Positions 37,639 through 47,212 of a stretch of DNA of 64,000 bases are shown here, in pieces; positions within the stretch are counted from its first letter, which is position 1; every line of letters starts with the position of its first letter. A program made the position numbers and the translations under genes. Origin of the DNA: Vallitalea guaymasensis (GTDB taxonomy: Bacteria; Bacillota; Clostridia; Lachnospirales; Vallitaleaceae); the NCBI RefSeq assembly GCF_018141425.1, contig NZ_CP058561.1, positions 3,348,001-3,412,000 of the forward strand, written 5' to 3'. Under the pieces are notes generated by a model, which saw only the letters and a list, made by a program, of their open reading frames with translations, made no database searches and was not told where the DNA came from.

Positions 37639-37970
37639 CTCACCTCCATATTATCATAATGTTTTATAAAATTCTAGTTATAATAAGTCAACAAGATGAA
37701 GTTATCAAATAAATAATTACTACTTGAAATGAAATATCAACTAAATATTATAATGTGGTGAAATAGTATGTGAATTTATAATATTTAATATACTGATATA
37801 TCATAATGTTAATACTATGAAAAATGTTTTTCAACAAATCCTGACGAACTGCACGTTTGGTGGGATAAAATGCATGTAAAATTAAAATGTACCAAAATAG
37901 GAGCTGTATATCAGTTGAAATTTATGCATAATTACTACATAATAATATTGAAATCAACAAGCAAATAAAA
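37639..37970. other. AT-rich gene-free spacer before the third stem-loop repeat
   Basis: Between the divergent toxin gene and the ABC-F gene. No open frame, promoter or hairpin stands out until the family A repeat at 37971. The minus-strand ribosome binding site of the toxin gene is at about 37639-37647. Confidence 0.6.
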
Positions 37971-38041
37971 GTGTAATATGGTTCATTTTACGAAGACCGG
38001 TCCTTCAGGAGTAAGGCGAAGTAAAATAAACCATATTACAC
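37971..38041 (-). repeat. Stem-loop repeat, family A, copy 3
   Basis: A 21 bp stem with one mismatch (37971-37991 with 38021-38041) encloses a 29-base loop whose reverse complement has GCCTTACTCCTGAAGGACCGGTC, clearly related to the loops of copies 1 and 2. The stem sequence is quite different yet pairs nearly throughout. The one mismatch is C.A on the + strand but U.G on the minus strand, which favours the minus strand as the RNA. This copy lies outside the cobalamin genes. Confidence 0.65.
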
Positions 38042-38089
38042 TCACATCATAACCGTTAGTTCCAATATAACCAACACAAACTTACATAG

Positions 38090-38119
38090 TTGAGTATATC
38101 TAAACGATTATGGTATAAT
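38090..38119 (+). promoter_or_regulatory. Promoter of the ABC-F gene
   Basis: TTGAGT (38090-38095), 18 bases, consensus TATAAT (38114-38119). About 80 bases before the ABC-F start codon. Confidence 0.6.
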
Positions 38120-38201
38120 CTAATATAAACATATTGAGAAAAATTAAATTACATATTTAAGTATTAATCCATAAATAAATTATAGATAGGTAGGTTTAAA
38201 C

Positions 38202-40124
38202 ATGAATATATTGTCCGCAGAAAATCTCTCTAAAAGTTATTCAGAGAAAACTTTGTTTGAAAATATAACATTTGGTATTGATGATAATGAAAAAATAGGT
38301 TTAATAGGCGTTAATGGTACAGGAAAATCCACATTACTAAAGACTTTAGTAGGTATAGAATCTCTTGATGAAGGAAAAGTAGTTACTGGTAGAGATGTAA
38401 AAATTCAATACCTATCCCAGAATCCTGACTTTGATAGCGAATCCACAGTACTTGAACAGATATTTAAAGGTGATAGTAAAGAAATGAAACTCATAAGAGA
38501 ATATGAGCTAATAATCCAGAAGTTAGAAAAAGAGTACGACAATGTTAAATTACAAGATAGATTAACAAAACTTAATAGTGACATGGATTCTTTTGATGCT
38601 TGGAAAATGGAAAGTGAAGCTAAAAGCATTCTAACTAAACTTGGTATACGAGACTTTGAGTCAAAAATGGGAATATTATCAGGTGGACAAAGAAAAAGGG
38701 TTGCTTTAGCAGCGGCCTTAATTCAACCATCAGATTTGCTAATTCTAGATGAGCCCACAAACCATATTGATGATACGTTGATTGAATGGCTGGAAGATTA
38801 TCTTAATAATCGTAAAGGTGCACTATTAATGATTACACATGATAGATATTTTCTTGATAGAGTTACCAATAGAATTCTAGAACTTGACCAAGGCGGATTA
38901 TATTCCTATATAGGAAACTATAGCTTATATCTAGAAAAGAAAGCCGAACGAGAGCAAGAAGTCATCAATAAAGAATTAAAAAGAAGAAATATATTTAGAA
39001 ATGAACTAGAATGGATAAGAAGAGGAGCAAGAGCTAGGTCTACCAAACAAAAAGCTAGAATAGATAGATTTGAACAACTAAAAGAACAAAAAGTTGATTT
39101 AAGACAGCAGAATATGGATATTACAGTGGGGTCAAGAAGACTAGGTAAGAAAATTATTGATATCCATAATGTATCTAAGAGTTTTGGTAGTAATACTGTA
39201 TTAAAAGATTTTGACTATACAGTTCTTAGAGATGATAGAGTAGGTATTATAGGTGCTAATGGAATAGGAAAATCAACATTACTTAATATGATTGACGGTA
39301 GACTAACCCCTGACAATGGAAGTATAGATATAGGTGAAACAGTAGTTATCGGTTATTACTCACAAGAAAATCTTGAGATGGATGAAAGTCTTAAGGTTAT
39401 TGAGTATATTAAAGAAGTTGCAGAATATATTACTGCTGGCGATAATTATAAAATAACAGCTTCACAGATGTTAGAAAGATTCTTGTTTACAAAAGAAATG
39501 CAATATACTTTTATTAATCGTTTATCTGGTGGAGAAAAGAGAAGATTGTACCTGCTTAGAGTATTGATGCAAAATCCTAATGTACTTCTACTAGATGAAC
39601 CTACAAATGACCTTGATGTACAAACACTTACTATTCTAGAGGAATATATTGAAAATTTTAAGGGAGTAGTTATTACAGTATCTCATGATAGGTATTTCTT
39701 GGATAAGATATGTGATAAACTATTTGTTTTCATGGGCAATGGTGAGGTTAAACAGTTTACAGGAAATTATACTAATTATATCAAGATTAATACTAATGTT
39801 ATGGATAGTAATGAAGAGAATGTAAAAGTTAATAATACAGAAAAAGAAAATACAAAATCAAACTATAAGCAAAGAGAAAGAGCTCCTAAGTTTAGTTACA
39901 AAGAGAAGATAGAGTATGAGGAGATTGATGGTAAGATTGAAAAAGTTGAGGATAAAATAAGTAAGGTGGAAGAAGAGATAGGTAAGGGTGGCAGTGATTT
40001 TGTGAGGTTACAGGAACTTACTGAAGAAAAAGAGAAGTTGGAGAGTAAGTTGATGGAGTTGATGGATAGGTGGGAGTATTTGAATGAATTGGCTGAGAGG
40101 ATAATGAGTAGTAATAGGATTTAA
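38202..40124 (+). CDS. ABC-F family ATPase (Uup-like)
   Basis: 640 residues with two ABC cassettes and no membrane segment: Walker A GVNGTGKST and GANGIGKST, signatures LSGGQRKR and LSGGEKRR, Walker B LLILDEPTNHID and LLLDEPTNDLD, joined by the typical linker. The C-terminal about 80 residues form a charged coiled coil, as in Uup and some ABC-F proteins. ABC-F proteins act on the ribosome: translation factors or antibiotic resistance. The subgroup cannot be set firmly. Own promoter at 38090. Confidence 0.9.
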   Translation: MNILSAENLSKSYSEKTLFENITFGIDDNEKIGLIGVNGTGKSTLLKTLVGIESLDEGKVVTGRDVKIQYLSQNPDFDSESTVLEQIFKGDSKEMKLIREYELIIQKLEKEYDNVKLQDRLTKLNSDMDSFDAWKMESEAKSILTKLGIRDFESKMGILSGGQRKRVALAAALIQPSDLLILDEPTNHIDDTLIEWLEDYLNNRKGALLMITHDRYFLDRVTNRILELDQGGLYSYIGNYSLYLEKKAEREQEVINKELKRRNIFRNELEWIRRGARARSTKQKARIDRFEQLKEQKVDLRQQNMDITVGSRRLGKKIIDIHNVSKSFGSNTVLKDFDYTVLRDDRVGIIGANGIGKSTLLNMIDGRLTPDNGSIDIGETVVIGYYSQENLEMDESLKVIEYIKEVAEYITAGDNYKITASQMLERFLFTKEMQYTFINRLSGGEKRRLYLLRVLMQNPNVLLLDEPTNDLDVQTLTILEEYIENFKGVVITVSHDRYFLDKICDKLFVFMGNGEVKQFTGNYTNYIKINTNVMDSNEENVKVNNTEKENTKSNYKQRERAPKFSYKEKIEYEEIDGKIEKVEDKISKVEEEIGKGGSDFVRLQELTEEKEKLESKLMELMDRWEYLNELAERIMSSNRI

Positions 40125-40299
40125 ATATGATTTTTAATTAAATGGATAAGAATAAGAAACAAGGCACTTTGTTTATGTGACTGACAAAGGTTTTTGGATA
40201 TTTTGGTGGTATATCAGTAATAAAAAGTACTAAAACAATGCAATTGATTTTTGTTCAAATCATAGGTATAATTAGTAAAAAAAGTATGGGGTGGAAATT

Positions 40300-42687
40300 A
40301 TGACAAAAAAATTACTATTATCAATAGCCATATTTGTGATGGTATGTTACACATCAATTATAGTTAATGCAGCAAGTGATACACAGGAAGCTAAATATGT
40401 TCAACAACAAGGAGAATGGATATATTATATTGATGACACCGATGAAGGGTATCTGTGCAAAATTAAAATGGATGGCACAGGATATACTAAACTATTTACT
40501 TTTAAGGCATCTGAATTTTTAATCAAAGATGAATGGATATATTATATAGAGTCAAAATCCATATATATGGGTGAAGGTGCATTGTATCGTATCCGATCAA
40601 ATGGTACAGGTAAAGAGAAACTGTTCAGTCATAATATATGGGATGTAAAGAATCTTGCATATAGTAATGGATATTTGACTTTTTATGCAGGGAAGATGTA
40701 CAAGATGGATTTATCTAATCTAAGCCCTATTGAACTAAATTGGAACCACTCTCAATGTGCAACCCAAAATGGATATTTAATCAGTAATCATTATGGTACA
40801 TTTAGTTTATATAACTTAGCCACAGACAAAGACACCTTCTTTAAATATACTAAAAAAGTTTCTGAATTCGTATGCGATGATCAATGGATTTACTTCATAG
40901 AGAAAAATAGTCAAGATTATTTATACGATATCGTTAAAGTAAAGTATGACGGAAGTGAGAGAACAATTGTTTTATCTAACTTGAAAAATGCAGGGAATCT
41001 CCAATTATTTAACGGTGAACTTTACTATTATGCAAGAACTGATATTGAGTATAGAAAATATTATTATGGGATTTGGAAAGCATCAATTGAAGGTCAAGAC
41101 ACAGAGCTAGTGACTAAAGATTCAATTTATCATGAAAAAAAATTTGAGAACGTGATTGACAATAATATATATTTTACCAAGTCTAATTATTTAGCTGTTT
41201 ACGATATTAAGGCAAAGAAGATTAATTATAAACCTTTAGAAGGTTTGGTATCATCTAATCAATCAGCTGCCTTCAATGATACAGGTAATTTAATTATTAC
41301 AAGAGAAAATGAAATCATTGAACTTACCCCTGATTTGAAAGAAATAAAAACCCTTAAGGATTTTACAGTCTTAGATAATAGAGAGTACCATTTTGGTGCA
41401 TCTTCGAGATTATATTATTATAATAACTATGTAGTAATTCAAGATCGAGGCACTAGTATAACAGACTTGGCTAGCCTAGAGATTGTTAATTTGAAGAAGA
41501 ACACAATTTATACTTTGAAAGGTGAAGAATACGATTATTTTATGGCTGGAATAGATAATAATTATGTTTATTTTTTTGGTGAAAAAAATGATGATTATAT
41601 ATCTAAGCTATTCCGTCTTCCAATAGGTGAATTGGATATATCTAAAAAAGAACATATTTGGGATGTTCGAGAATGCTATTATTTCAATGGTTATGTTATT
41701 GACCAAGGTGATTATCCTACATATGAGCTACGTAAGTTGGACTTGAGTTCTCTTAAAGAGAGCAAAATTAGTTCTGTGTTTATTTATGGTTGTGATATTA
41801 AAAATGGGTACTTATATTATGTAAAAGGAAACAATGGTGGTATCTATAAAACGTCAATAAACAATATTAATGTGAAGAAGATATATTCACAGAAACAATG
41901 GGCATCGGATGTTATCGTAAACAAATCTACTATTTTCTTTGAAACATGGAAAGGTGGTAATCAGCTGGTATCCACGGACACTAATGGGAATAACTTCAAA
42001 GTAATTAGTTGTGACAGTGTTTCTAATTTCTTTGATGCCAATGAGCAATATGTTGTTTTTAATGCCTCAAGAAAGTTTGCGTGTTACTTAAGACAAGAAG
42101 ATAAAATTGAATTGATATCTGACTTTGATAATAACCCAAAGCCTGCTAGTGTTCAGGGTAGTAGTGTGTTCTACGATGTTAGTGATAACGATTGGTTTGC
42201 CTCTAAATTGTATAAGTTGCATAATAAGAAAATTATTAGTGGACACAATGGTTACTTTAGTCCTAATAAAACGATTACTGTAGACCAGTTTATTAAAACG
42301 TTATGTGTTGCATTAAATGGTGAAATAGCTGGTCCATCTTCAGATTATTGGGCACAGAAATATATTGATTTTGCCATTGATAAGAAGTATATTTCTGCAA
42401 ATCAATTTGAGGACTATTCCAGAGAGATTACAAGGGGTGAACTGGCACAAATCATTGTTAATACTATGAATCTAAGTCCTCTTAATGAAAAACAAAAAAA
42501 AGAAATGATTGAGAAAATTAAAGATTACAAATCAATAAATGATGCTCATAAGGAAGCCGTATTAAAGGTTTATCATGAGGGAATTATTACCGGTTATGAT
42601 GATGGTTCTTTTAAGGCGGATAATACTTTGAAGCGTTCTGAAGCTAGCATTGTTATATACAGGATTGTTGATAGGATTGAGATATAA
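40300..42687 (+). CDS. Secreted SLH-anchored protein with DUF5050-like propeller
   Basis: About 795 residues from ATG 40300, six bases after GGGGTGG. Signal peptide 1-25 (MTKKLLLSIAIFVMVCYTS). The large middle region repeats blades such as QQGEWIYYID...GYLCKIKMDGTGYTKLF, typical of the DUF5050/beta-propeller group. The C-terminus (about 630-795) has three S-layer homology repeats (ISGHNGYFSPNKTITVDQFIK; YWAQKYIDFAIDK; ITGYDDGSFKADNTLKRSEA) that attach it to the cell wall. Role unknown: cell-surface structure or ligand binding. Downstream DUF4291 gene may be separate. Confidence 0.83.
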   Translation: MTKKLLLSIAIFVMVCYTSIIVNAASDTQEAKYVQQQGEWIYYIDDTDEGYLCKIKMDGTGYTKLFTFKASEFLIKDEWIYYIESKSIYMGEGALYRIRSNGTGKEKLFSHNIWDVKNLAYSNGYLTFYAGKMYKMDLSNLSPIELNWNHSQCATQNGYLISNHYGTFSLYNLATDKDTFFKYTKKVSEFVCDDQWIYFIEKNSQDYLYDIVKVKYDGSERTIVLSNLKNAGNLQLFNGELYYYARTDIEYRKYYYGIWKASIEGQDTELVTKDSIYHEKKFENVIDNNIYFTKSNYLAVYDIKAKKINYKPLEGLVSSNQSAAFNDTGNLIITRENEIIELTPDLKEIKTLKDFTVLDNREYHFGASSRLYYYNNYVVIQDRGTSITDLASLEIVNLKKNTIYTLKGEEYDYFMAGIDNNYVYFFGEKNDDYISKLFRLPIGELDISKKEHIWDVRECYYFNGYVIDQGDYPTYELRKLDLSSLKESKISSVFIYGCDIKNGYLYYVKGNNGGIYKTSINNINVKKIYSQKQWASDVIVNKSTIFFETWKGGNQLVSTDTNGNNFKVISCDSVSNFFDANEQYVVFNASRKFACYLRQEDKIELISDFDNNPKPASVQGSSVFYDVSDNDWFASKLYKLHNKKIISGHNGYFSPNKTITVDQFIKTLCVALNGEIAGPSSDYWAQKYIDFAIDKKYISANQFEDYSREITRGELAQIIVNTMNLSPLNEKQKKEMIEKIKDYKSINDAHKEAVLKVYHEGIITGYDDGSFKADNTLKRSEASIVIYRIVDRIEI

Positions 42688-42709
42688 AAGTTATTAAAGG
42701 GTGATTAAA

Positions 42710-43276
42710 GTGATATTAGAAAACAAGAAGATTTATGCAAAATATGATGACAAAACTATAAGAGTTTACCAAGCATATAATGATCGTATAGCAGATGAAG
42801 CATTAGAATTAAATACTTTTGGTAATAACTTCAAAAAAGAAAGAATGACATGGATAAAGCCATCATTTTTATGGATGATGTATCGTTCAGGATGGGGAAC
42901 CAAAAAAGATCAAGAGAGAATATTAGCAATAGATATTTATAGAGTATTTTTTGAAGAACTATTATCTAAGGCAGTACTATCAACTTATGATATAAATGTT
43001 TATTCTACACGTGATAATTGGAGAATGCATTTATCTAAATCAAATGTACGATGCCAATTTGATCCAGATAGAGATATATATGGTAATCCGCTGGATAAGA
43101 GAGCTATTCAATTAGGAATAAAAGGAGATATGGTAGAGAAATACTTAACTAAAGGAATATATAATATAATTGATATGACGAATAAAGTTAGAGAATATAG
43201 AGAACATATTAATAATGATTTGTTTGATATTGCTTTACTACCTGTTGAAACAGAATATTCTTCAGAAATAAAATAG
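42710..43276 (+). CDS. DUF4291 family protein
   Basis: About 188 residues. Close match in feel to DUF4291: IRVYQAYNDRIADEA, then FKKERMTWIKPSFLWMMYRSGWGTKKDQERILAIDI and a conserved Arg/Trp-rich remainder. Function of the family is not established. GTG 42710 is preferred because AAAGGGTGA lies right before it; an in-frame GTG at 42701 overlaps that site. 22 bases after the SLH gene. Confidence 0.8.
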   Translation: MILENKKIYAKYDDKTIRVYQAYNDRIADEALELNTFGNNFKKERMTWIKPSFLWMMYRSGWGTKKDQERILAIDIYRVFFEELLSKAVLSTYDINVYSTRDNWRMHLSKSNVRCQFDPDRDIYGNPLDKRAIQLGIKGDMVEKYLTKGIYNIIDMTNKVREYREHINNDLFDIALLPVETEYSSEIK

Positions 43277-43619
43277 TATAAAGGTATCAATAAACCTATA
43301 TAACTCTTCTATTAGAAGAAGTGGATAATACAATTAGATTTATAGCTAAGTAATTAGTAATAAAGCAAATGAATTCCTTTTTTTTATAGAGCAAGAATAA
43401 TAATTAAAGAATAATTGACTTATAAATCAAGTTGATTATTCTTTTTTAGTTTAAGTCAAATAAAAACTACAATATAATGACAATAAAAAAGTGTAGTAAA
43501 GGGGATACACCATGAAAATAGTTGAAGGCATTAAATATATTGCATAAATATGACAATGATTGTTGAAATATATCAAAATATATGTTATTTTAAAATGAAA
43601 TAATATAGAGGTGGTAAAA
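43277..43619. other. Gene-free spacer with terminator and tiny ORF
   Basis: Contains a short hairpin TCTTCTATTAGAAGA near 43306, a terminator at 43406-43447, a TATAAT at 43474-43479 with a poor -35, and an 11-codon reading frame at 43512-43547 behind AAAGGGG. The rest shows nothing recognisable. Confidence 0.5.
43406..43447 (+). terminator. Terminator after the DUF4291 gene
   Basis: AAAGAATAATTGACTT pairs with AAGTTGATTATTCTTT and runs into a T-rich tract (CTTTTTTAG). It lies about 130 bases after the DUF4291 stop. Confidence 0.75.
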
Positions 43620-46565
43620 ATGAAAAAAAATAAATACATAAATCTAATATTATTATTTATATGTACGATATGTGCTTTGTATCTATTTGAAAGTAATATA
43701 TATGCTGATGATAGCTTACAAAAAATAATAACAGATGATGGTAAAACAGATTCCGTTATTTGTAAGTATTTTGATAATGATGATAACAAGTTCAAATATA
43801 AAAGTATTAATATAAAAGACATAGATAAGATTAGATTTAAAGATAATAATATAAGTATACAAATAAATAACGATAATCAATATGAATATATTCAACCAGA
43901 TTATAAAAGAAAAATACATAATATTACAAAGTTGAAAGATGAGTGGTCCACCAATAAAACAGCATTAAATGTTCTATCCAATTACCTAAAAGATAATCAA
44001 GATGAAGTTATCGTTGCAGTAGTTGATACTGGTGTGGAAATAACTCATGAATTATTAAAAGATCGACTAATTAGTGGTTACGATTTTATAGATCATGATG
44101 ATATAGCCAATGATAAAAATGGACATGGTACTCATGTAGCTGGTATAGTTGCAGCGAATACTCCTGAAAATATTAAGATAATGCCAATAAGAGCTATGGA
44201 TAAATATGGATATGGTTATGATTCAGTACTTGCATTGGGAGTTTATTATGCAGTTAAGCAAGGTGCAGATGTAATAAATTTATCCTTTGGAGGTATAGGA
44301 TATTCAAAATATCTAGATGAAGCACTTAATTATGCTCTTGATAATAATGTATTAGTTGTTGCTAGTGCTGGAAATGATTCAGAAGATGTTTCCAAGTTCT
44401 TTCCTGCTTCAAAAGAAGAGATAATAGTAGTATCTTCTATTAATGAACTTAACGATATCTCACTTTTCTCAAATTACGGAAATTCTATAGATATATGTGC
44501 TCCTGGCAGTAGTATATATAGTTCATCACTAGATAATCAATATAGCTATATGTCGGGTACTTCTTTTGCATCACCATTTATATCATCAGCGTTAGCATTG
44601 ATCAAATTAGAAGATAAGAATAGATCACCAAAGGAAATAGAAAAGATATTAAAGATGTATACTGATGATTTAGGAAATGAAGGTTACGATAATGTTTTCG
44701 GTTACGGTTCAATTAATTTCACTAATTATGTTACAGTAGATAAATCTTTCAAGATAATATCTCCCACAAGTGATATTGATATTAATGGAAAAATAAATAT
44801 CAAGTATTTCTCAAACGGTCATATTGGAGATATTATAAAATTTTATTTTGATAATAAACTAATAGACCAAAAAGTAATTGACTCAGAAGGCTACAATAAT
44901 TACATATTACAATTTGAAGACAAAGAATTTAAAGCATATAATTTTAGAATAGAATTGGTTCATAATAACAAAGTAATATATGAGAATAAATTAAAAGTTA
45001 AGCTATTAGAATATAATACAAGTTTTTATATGTATGATGTCAATTATAAAAAAATTGATGATTTTGAAATTCAGATTTATGGTATAAAAGATAAAAATAG
45101 CAAATTAGTGCAGAGGGTTAATAGCAATGAAAATGGTATAGCTTATACAAATTTAGATGAGGATATATTCAGACTATATGATAGAATTGTTATTATTACA
45201 GGAGGAAAACAAATATCTGAAAATATTGATATACCTATATATATAAAGACTATAGTATCATGTGGTAATAAACTATTAATTCCTAATAATATACAGACTG
45301 TATATCTAGATGAAAAAATGAAAAATATACGTGAAATCACAATTAATCCTTTTGTTAATAATTATACTATTCAACCTAATAATCCTATAGTTAAAATAAT
45401 TGAGTCAGAGAAGCCAGTTTATATTGAATGTGGTAGTCATGTTATAAAACTACATGGATGGCATTCAGGATCCTTTGAACAATATTTATATAGATTAAAA
45501 GGACATGGTTTTAATTATATTGATGACTTACACAAAGATTCTGTTAAATTAACATATAACATTAATAACTTGGATGATTATATATGTTTTTCAGGTTCTT
45601 TTGTTACGAATTCTAAAATAGCAGGTTGTGGAATAGATACAGGGTGTAGTTTTGATGGTAATCTATATTTTATTAACTATGTTAACCCAGGTATATATGA
45701 GTTTAGTATTAAAAGAAGAATAGGTGGAAAAGATTCCACAAAATATTTAAGGTTTCGTAATACAAAGAAATTAAAATCAAATCAAGAACATAACATAAAC
45801 GTAGGAAAAAAATTAGAAAACTCATTTTTGATTAACTATTATAATGATATACCACAAGTAATTGCCATAGTAAATGATGAGTATAATAGTATATTGTATA
45901 ATCAATATTATGATTCTATGAAATTGGGACTAGAATATTTTTATAATGTTGTATTAGTAGATGAGAAGGGAGTAATACATTATTCCGATTGTGATTTTTT
46001 TAATGATAACTATTATGGTTATAAAGAAATGATTTATAATTGGTCAAATATTCCTGACGGTAATTATACTTTAAAGATGATTTACAGCAATCTATTAAAA
46101 AATCTTTATGACATTAAAGCTAATGAAATAAAAGTAACTATTAAAAATGGAAAATTTGACTTAAACAAACAAAATGAATCTCCCATTGTTAGAACAGATA
46201 TTAATACTTGTTATAAAGTAAAACCTTTTAAAACATTAAAATTAGATTTGAAAAAGGTTTTTAATGATAAAGAAAATGATAAGTTATATTATACTATTAA
46301 TAAAGGATATATTTATAATAATATTTATTATTATCGTACTGCAGAAAACGAATTAACAGATATTAAAATTACTGCGAATGACTTAAAAGGCGGAAGTTGT
46401 ACAGCTAATCTAAAAATAATTACAGAAGATACAATACAAATGAATCCAGACATGGAAATAGACTTTACTGATTGGGCTGAAAAACAATTGGATAATGAAT
46501 TTAGCATGAAAAATAATTTTATATTTAGATTTCTAAATGATTTTAAAGAAGTAATAAATAATTAG
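43620..46565 (+). CDS. Secreted subtilisin-like serine protease (S8)
   Basis: About 981 residues. Signal peptide about 1-29 (MKKNKYINLILLFICTICAL). Propeptide to about 125. Catalytic triad seen as Asp136 (VVDTG), His169 (NGHGTHVAG), Ser315 (GTSFASP). The C-terminal two thirds (about 375-981) is rich in beta strands, Tyr, Asn and Lys, and may form Ig-like domains for wall or substrate binding; no SLH or LPXTG is visible. The triad is complete, so it should be an active extracellular protease. GTG at 43611 is in frame, but AGAGGTGG is then the SD for ATG 43620. Confidence 0.92.
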   Translation: MKKNKYINLILLFICTICALYLFESNIYADDSLQKIITDDGKTDSVICKYFDNDDNKFKYKSINIKDIDKIRFKDNNISIQINNDNQYEYIQPDYKRKIHNITKLKDEWSTNKTALNVLSNYLKDNQDEVIVAVVDTGVEITHELLKDRLISGYDFIDHDDIANDKNGHGTHVAGIVAANTPENIKIMPIRAMDKYGYGYDSVLALGVYYAVKQGADVINLSFGGIGYSKYLDEALNYALDNNVLVVASAGNDSEDVSKFFPASKEEIIVVSSINELNDISLFSNYGNSIDICAPGSSIYSSSLDNQYSYMSGTSFASPFISSALALIKLEDKNRSPKEIEKILKMYTDDLGNEGYDNVFGYGSINFTNYVTVDKSFKIISPTSDIDINGKINIKYFSNGHIGDIIKFYFDNKLIDQKVIDSEGYNNYILQFEDKEFKAYNFRIELVHNNKVIYENKLKVKLLEYNTSFYMYDVNYKKIDDFEIQIYGIKDKNSKLVQRVNSNENGIAYTNLDEDIFRLYDRIVIITGGKQISENIDIPIYIKTIVSCGNKLLIPNNIQTVYLDEKMKNIREITINPFVNNYTIQPNNPIVKIIESEKPVYIECGSHVIKLHGWHSGSFEQYLYRLKGHGFNYIDDLHKDSVKLTYNINNLDDYICFSGSFVTNSKIAGCGIDTGCSFDGNLYFINYVNPGIYEFSIKRRIGGKDSTKYLRFRNTKKLKSNQEHNINVGKKLENSFLINYYNDIPQVIAIVNDEYNSILYNQYYDSMKLGLEYFYNVVLVDEKGVIHYSDCDFFNDNYYGYKEMIYNWSNIPDGNYTLKMIYSNLLKNLYDIKANEIKVTIKNGKFDLNKQNESPIVRTDINTCYKVKPFKTLKLDLKKVFNDKENDKLYYTINKGYIYNNIYYYRTAENELTDIKITANDLKGGSCTANLKIITEDTIQMNPDMEIDFTDWAEKQLDNEFSMKNNFIFRFLNDFKEVINN

Positions 46566-46723
46566 TAGTAAACCTAACATCAAATAGTGTATGGATATTT
46601 ATATTTTATCTATTATCAATTTACTACATATTAATTGATAAAGAATATTACAACAAAAATTACACATCCTAATCTTAACAGATACAAAAACATTAACCAA
46701 ATGAGAGCTAGGAGTGATTTAAT

Positions 46724-46993
46724 TTGAATATAATAGATAATCTAATCGAATCATTTAATACTATATCTGAAGGATTAGAAAAAATATTAAGTAACGAGGA
46801 CTACATTTTTGTTAACGATAAAGACGGTAACATTATATGTACACTATACAACAGCGATAAGGAAAGAAACTTATTAGACGAATATCTAGAAGACAATCAA
46901 ATATCAAAAGATGATGTTAGCATTACGGTAATGGATACATTAGAAAGTGAAGACCTGGAAGAATTATTTAAGAAACATCAAATATTTAGTTAG
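46724..46993 (+). CDS. Small acidic hypothetical protein
   Basis: 89 residues, net acidic, unrecognised (MNIIDNLIESFNTISEGLEKIL; LLDEYLEDNQISKDDVSITVMD). TTG start with GGAG nine bases before. Mixed helix/strand by composition. It stands alone between the protease and the NTF2-like gene, with its own terminator. Confidence 0.6.
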   Translation: MNIIDNLIESFNTISEGLEKILSNEDYIFVNDKDGNIICTLYNSDKERNLLDEYLEDNQISKDDVSITVMDTLESEDLEELFKKHQIFS

Positions 46994-47026
46994 TCTTGAA
47001 AATATTAATATAGTTTTACAACAAAT

Positions 47027-47064
47027 AAATCATCAACTTATGAACTAGGTTGATGATTTTATAA
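47027..47064 (+). terminator. Terminator after the 89-residue gene
   Basis: AAATCATCAAC (47027-47037) pairs with GTTGATGATTT (47049-47059), followed by TATAAT; the T-tract is weak. Confidence 0.6.
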
Positions 47065-47212
47065 TACATAATAATATAATTATGCTAACCATATAATTAT
47101 GATACAATAACATTATATGCTAGCAGTCTAGTAATAAATGAGTTTTGATAATGGAAATATAATAAGAACTTCTATAATTACTACTGTTATTAAAACTTAA
47201 GGAGGTATTTAA

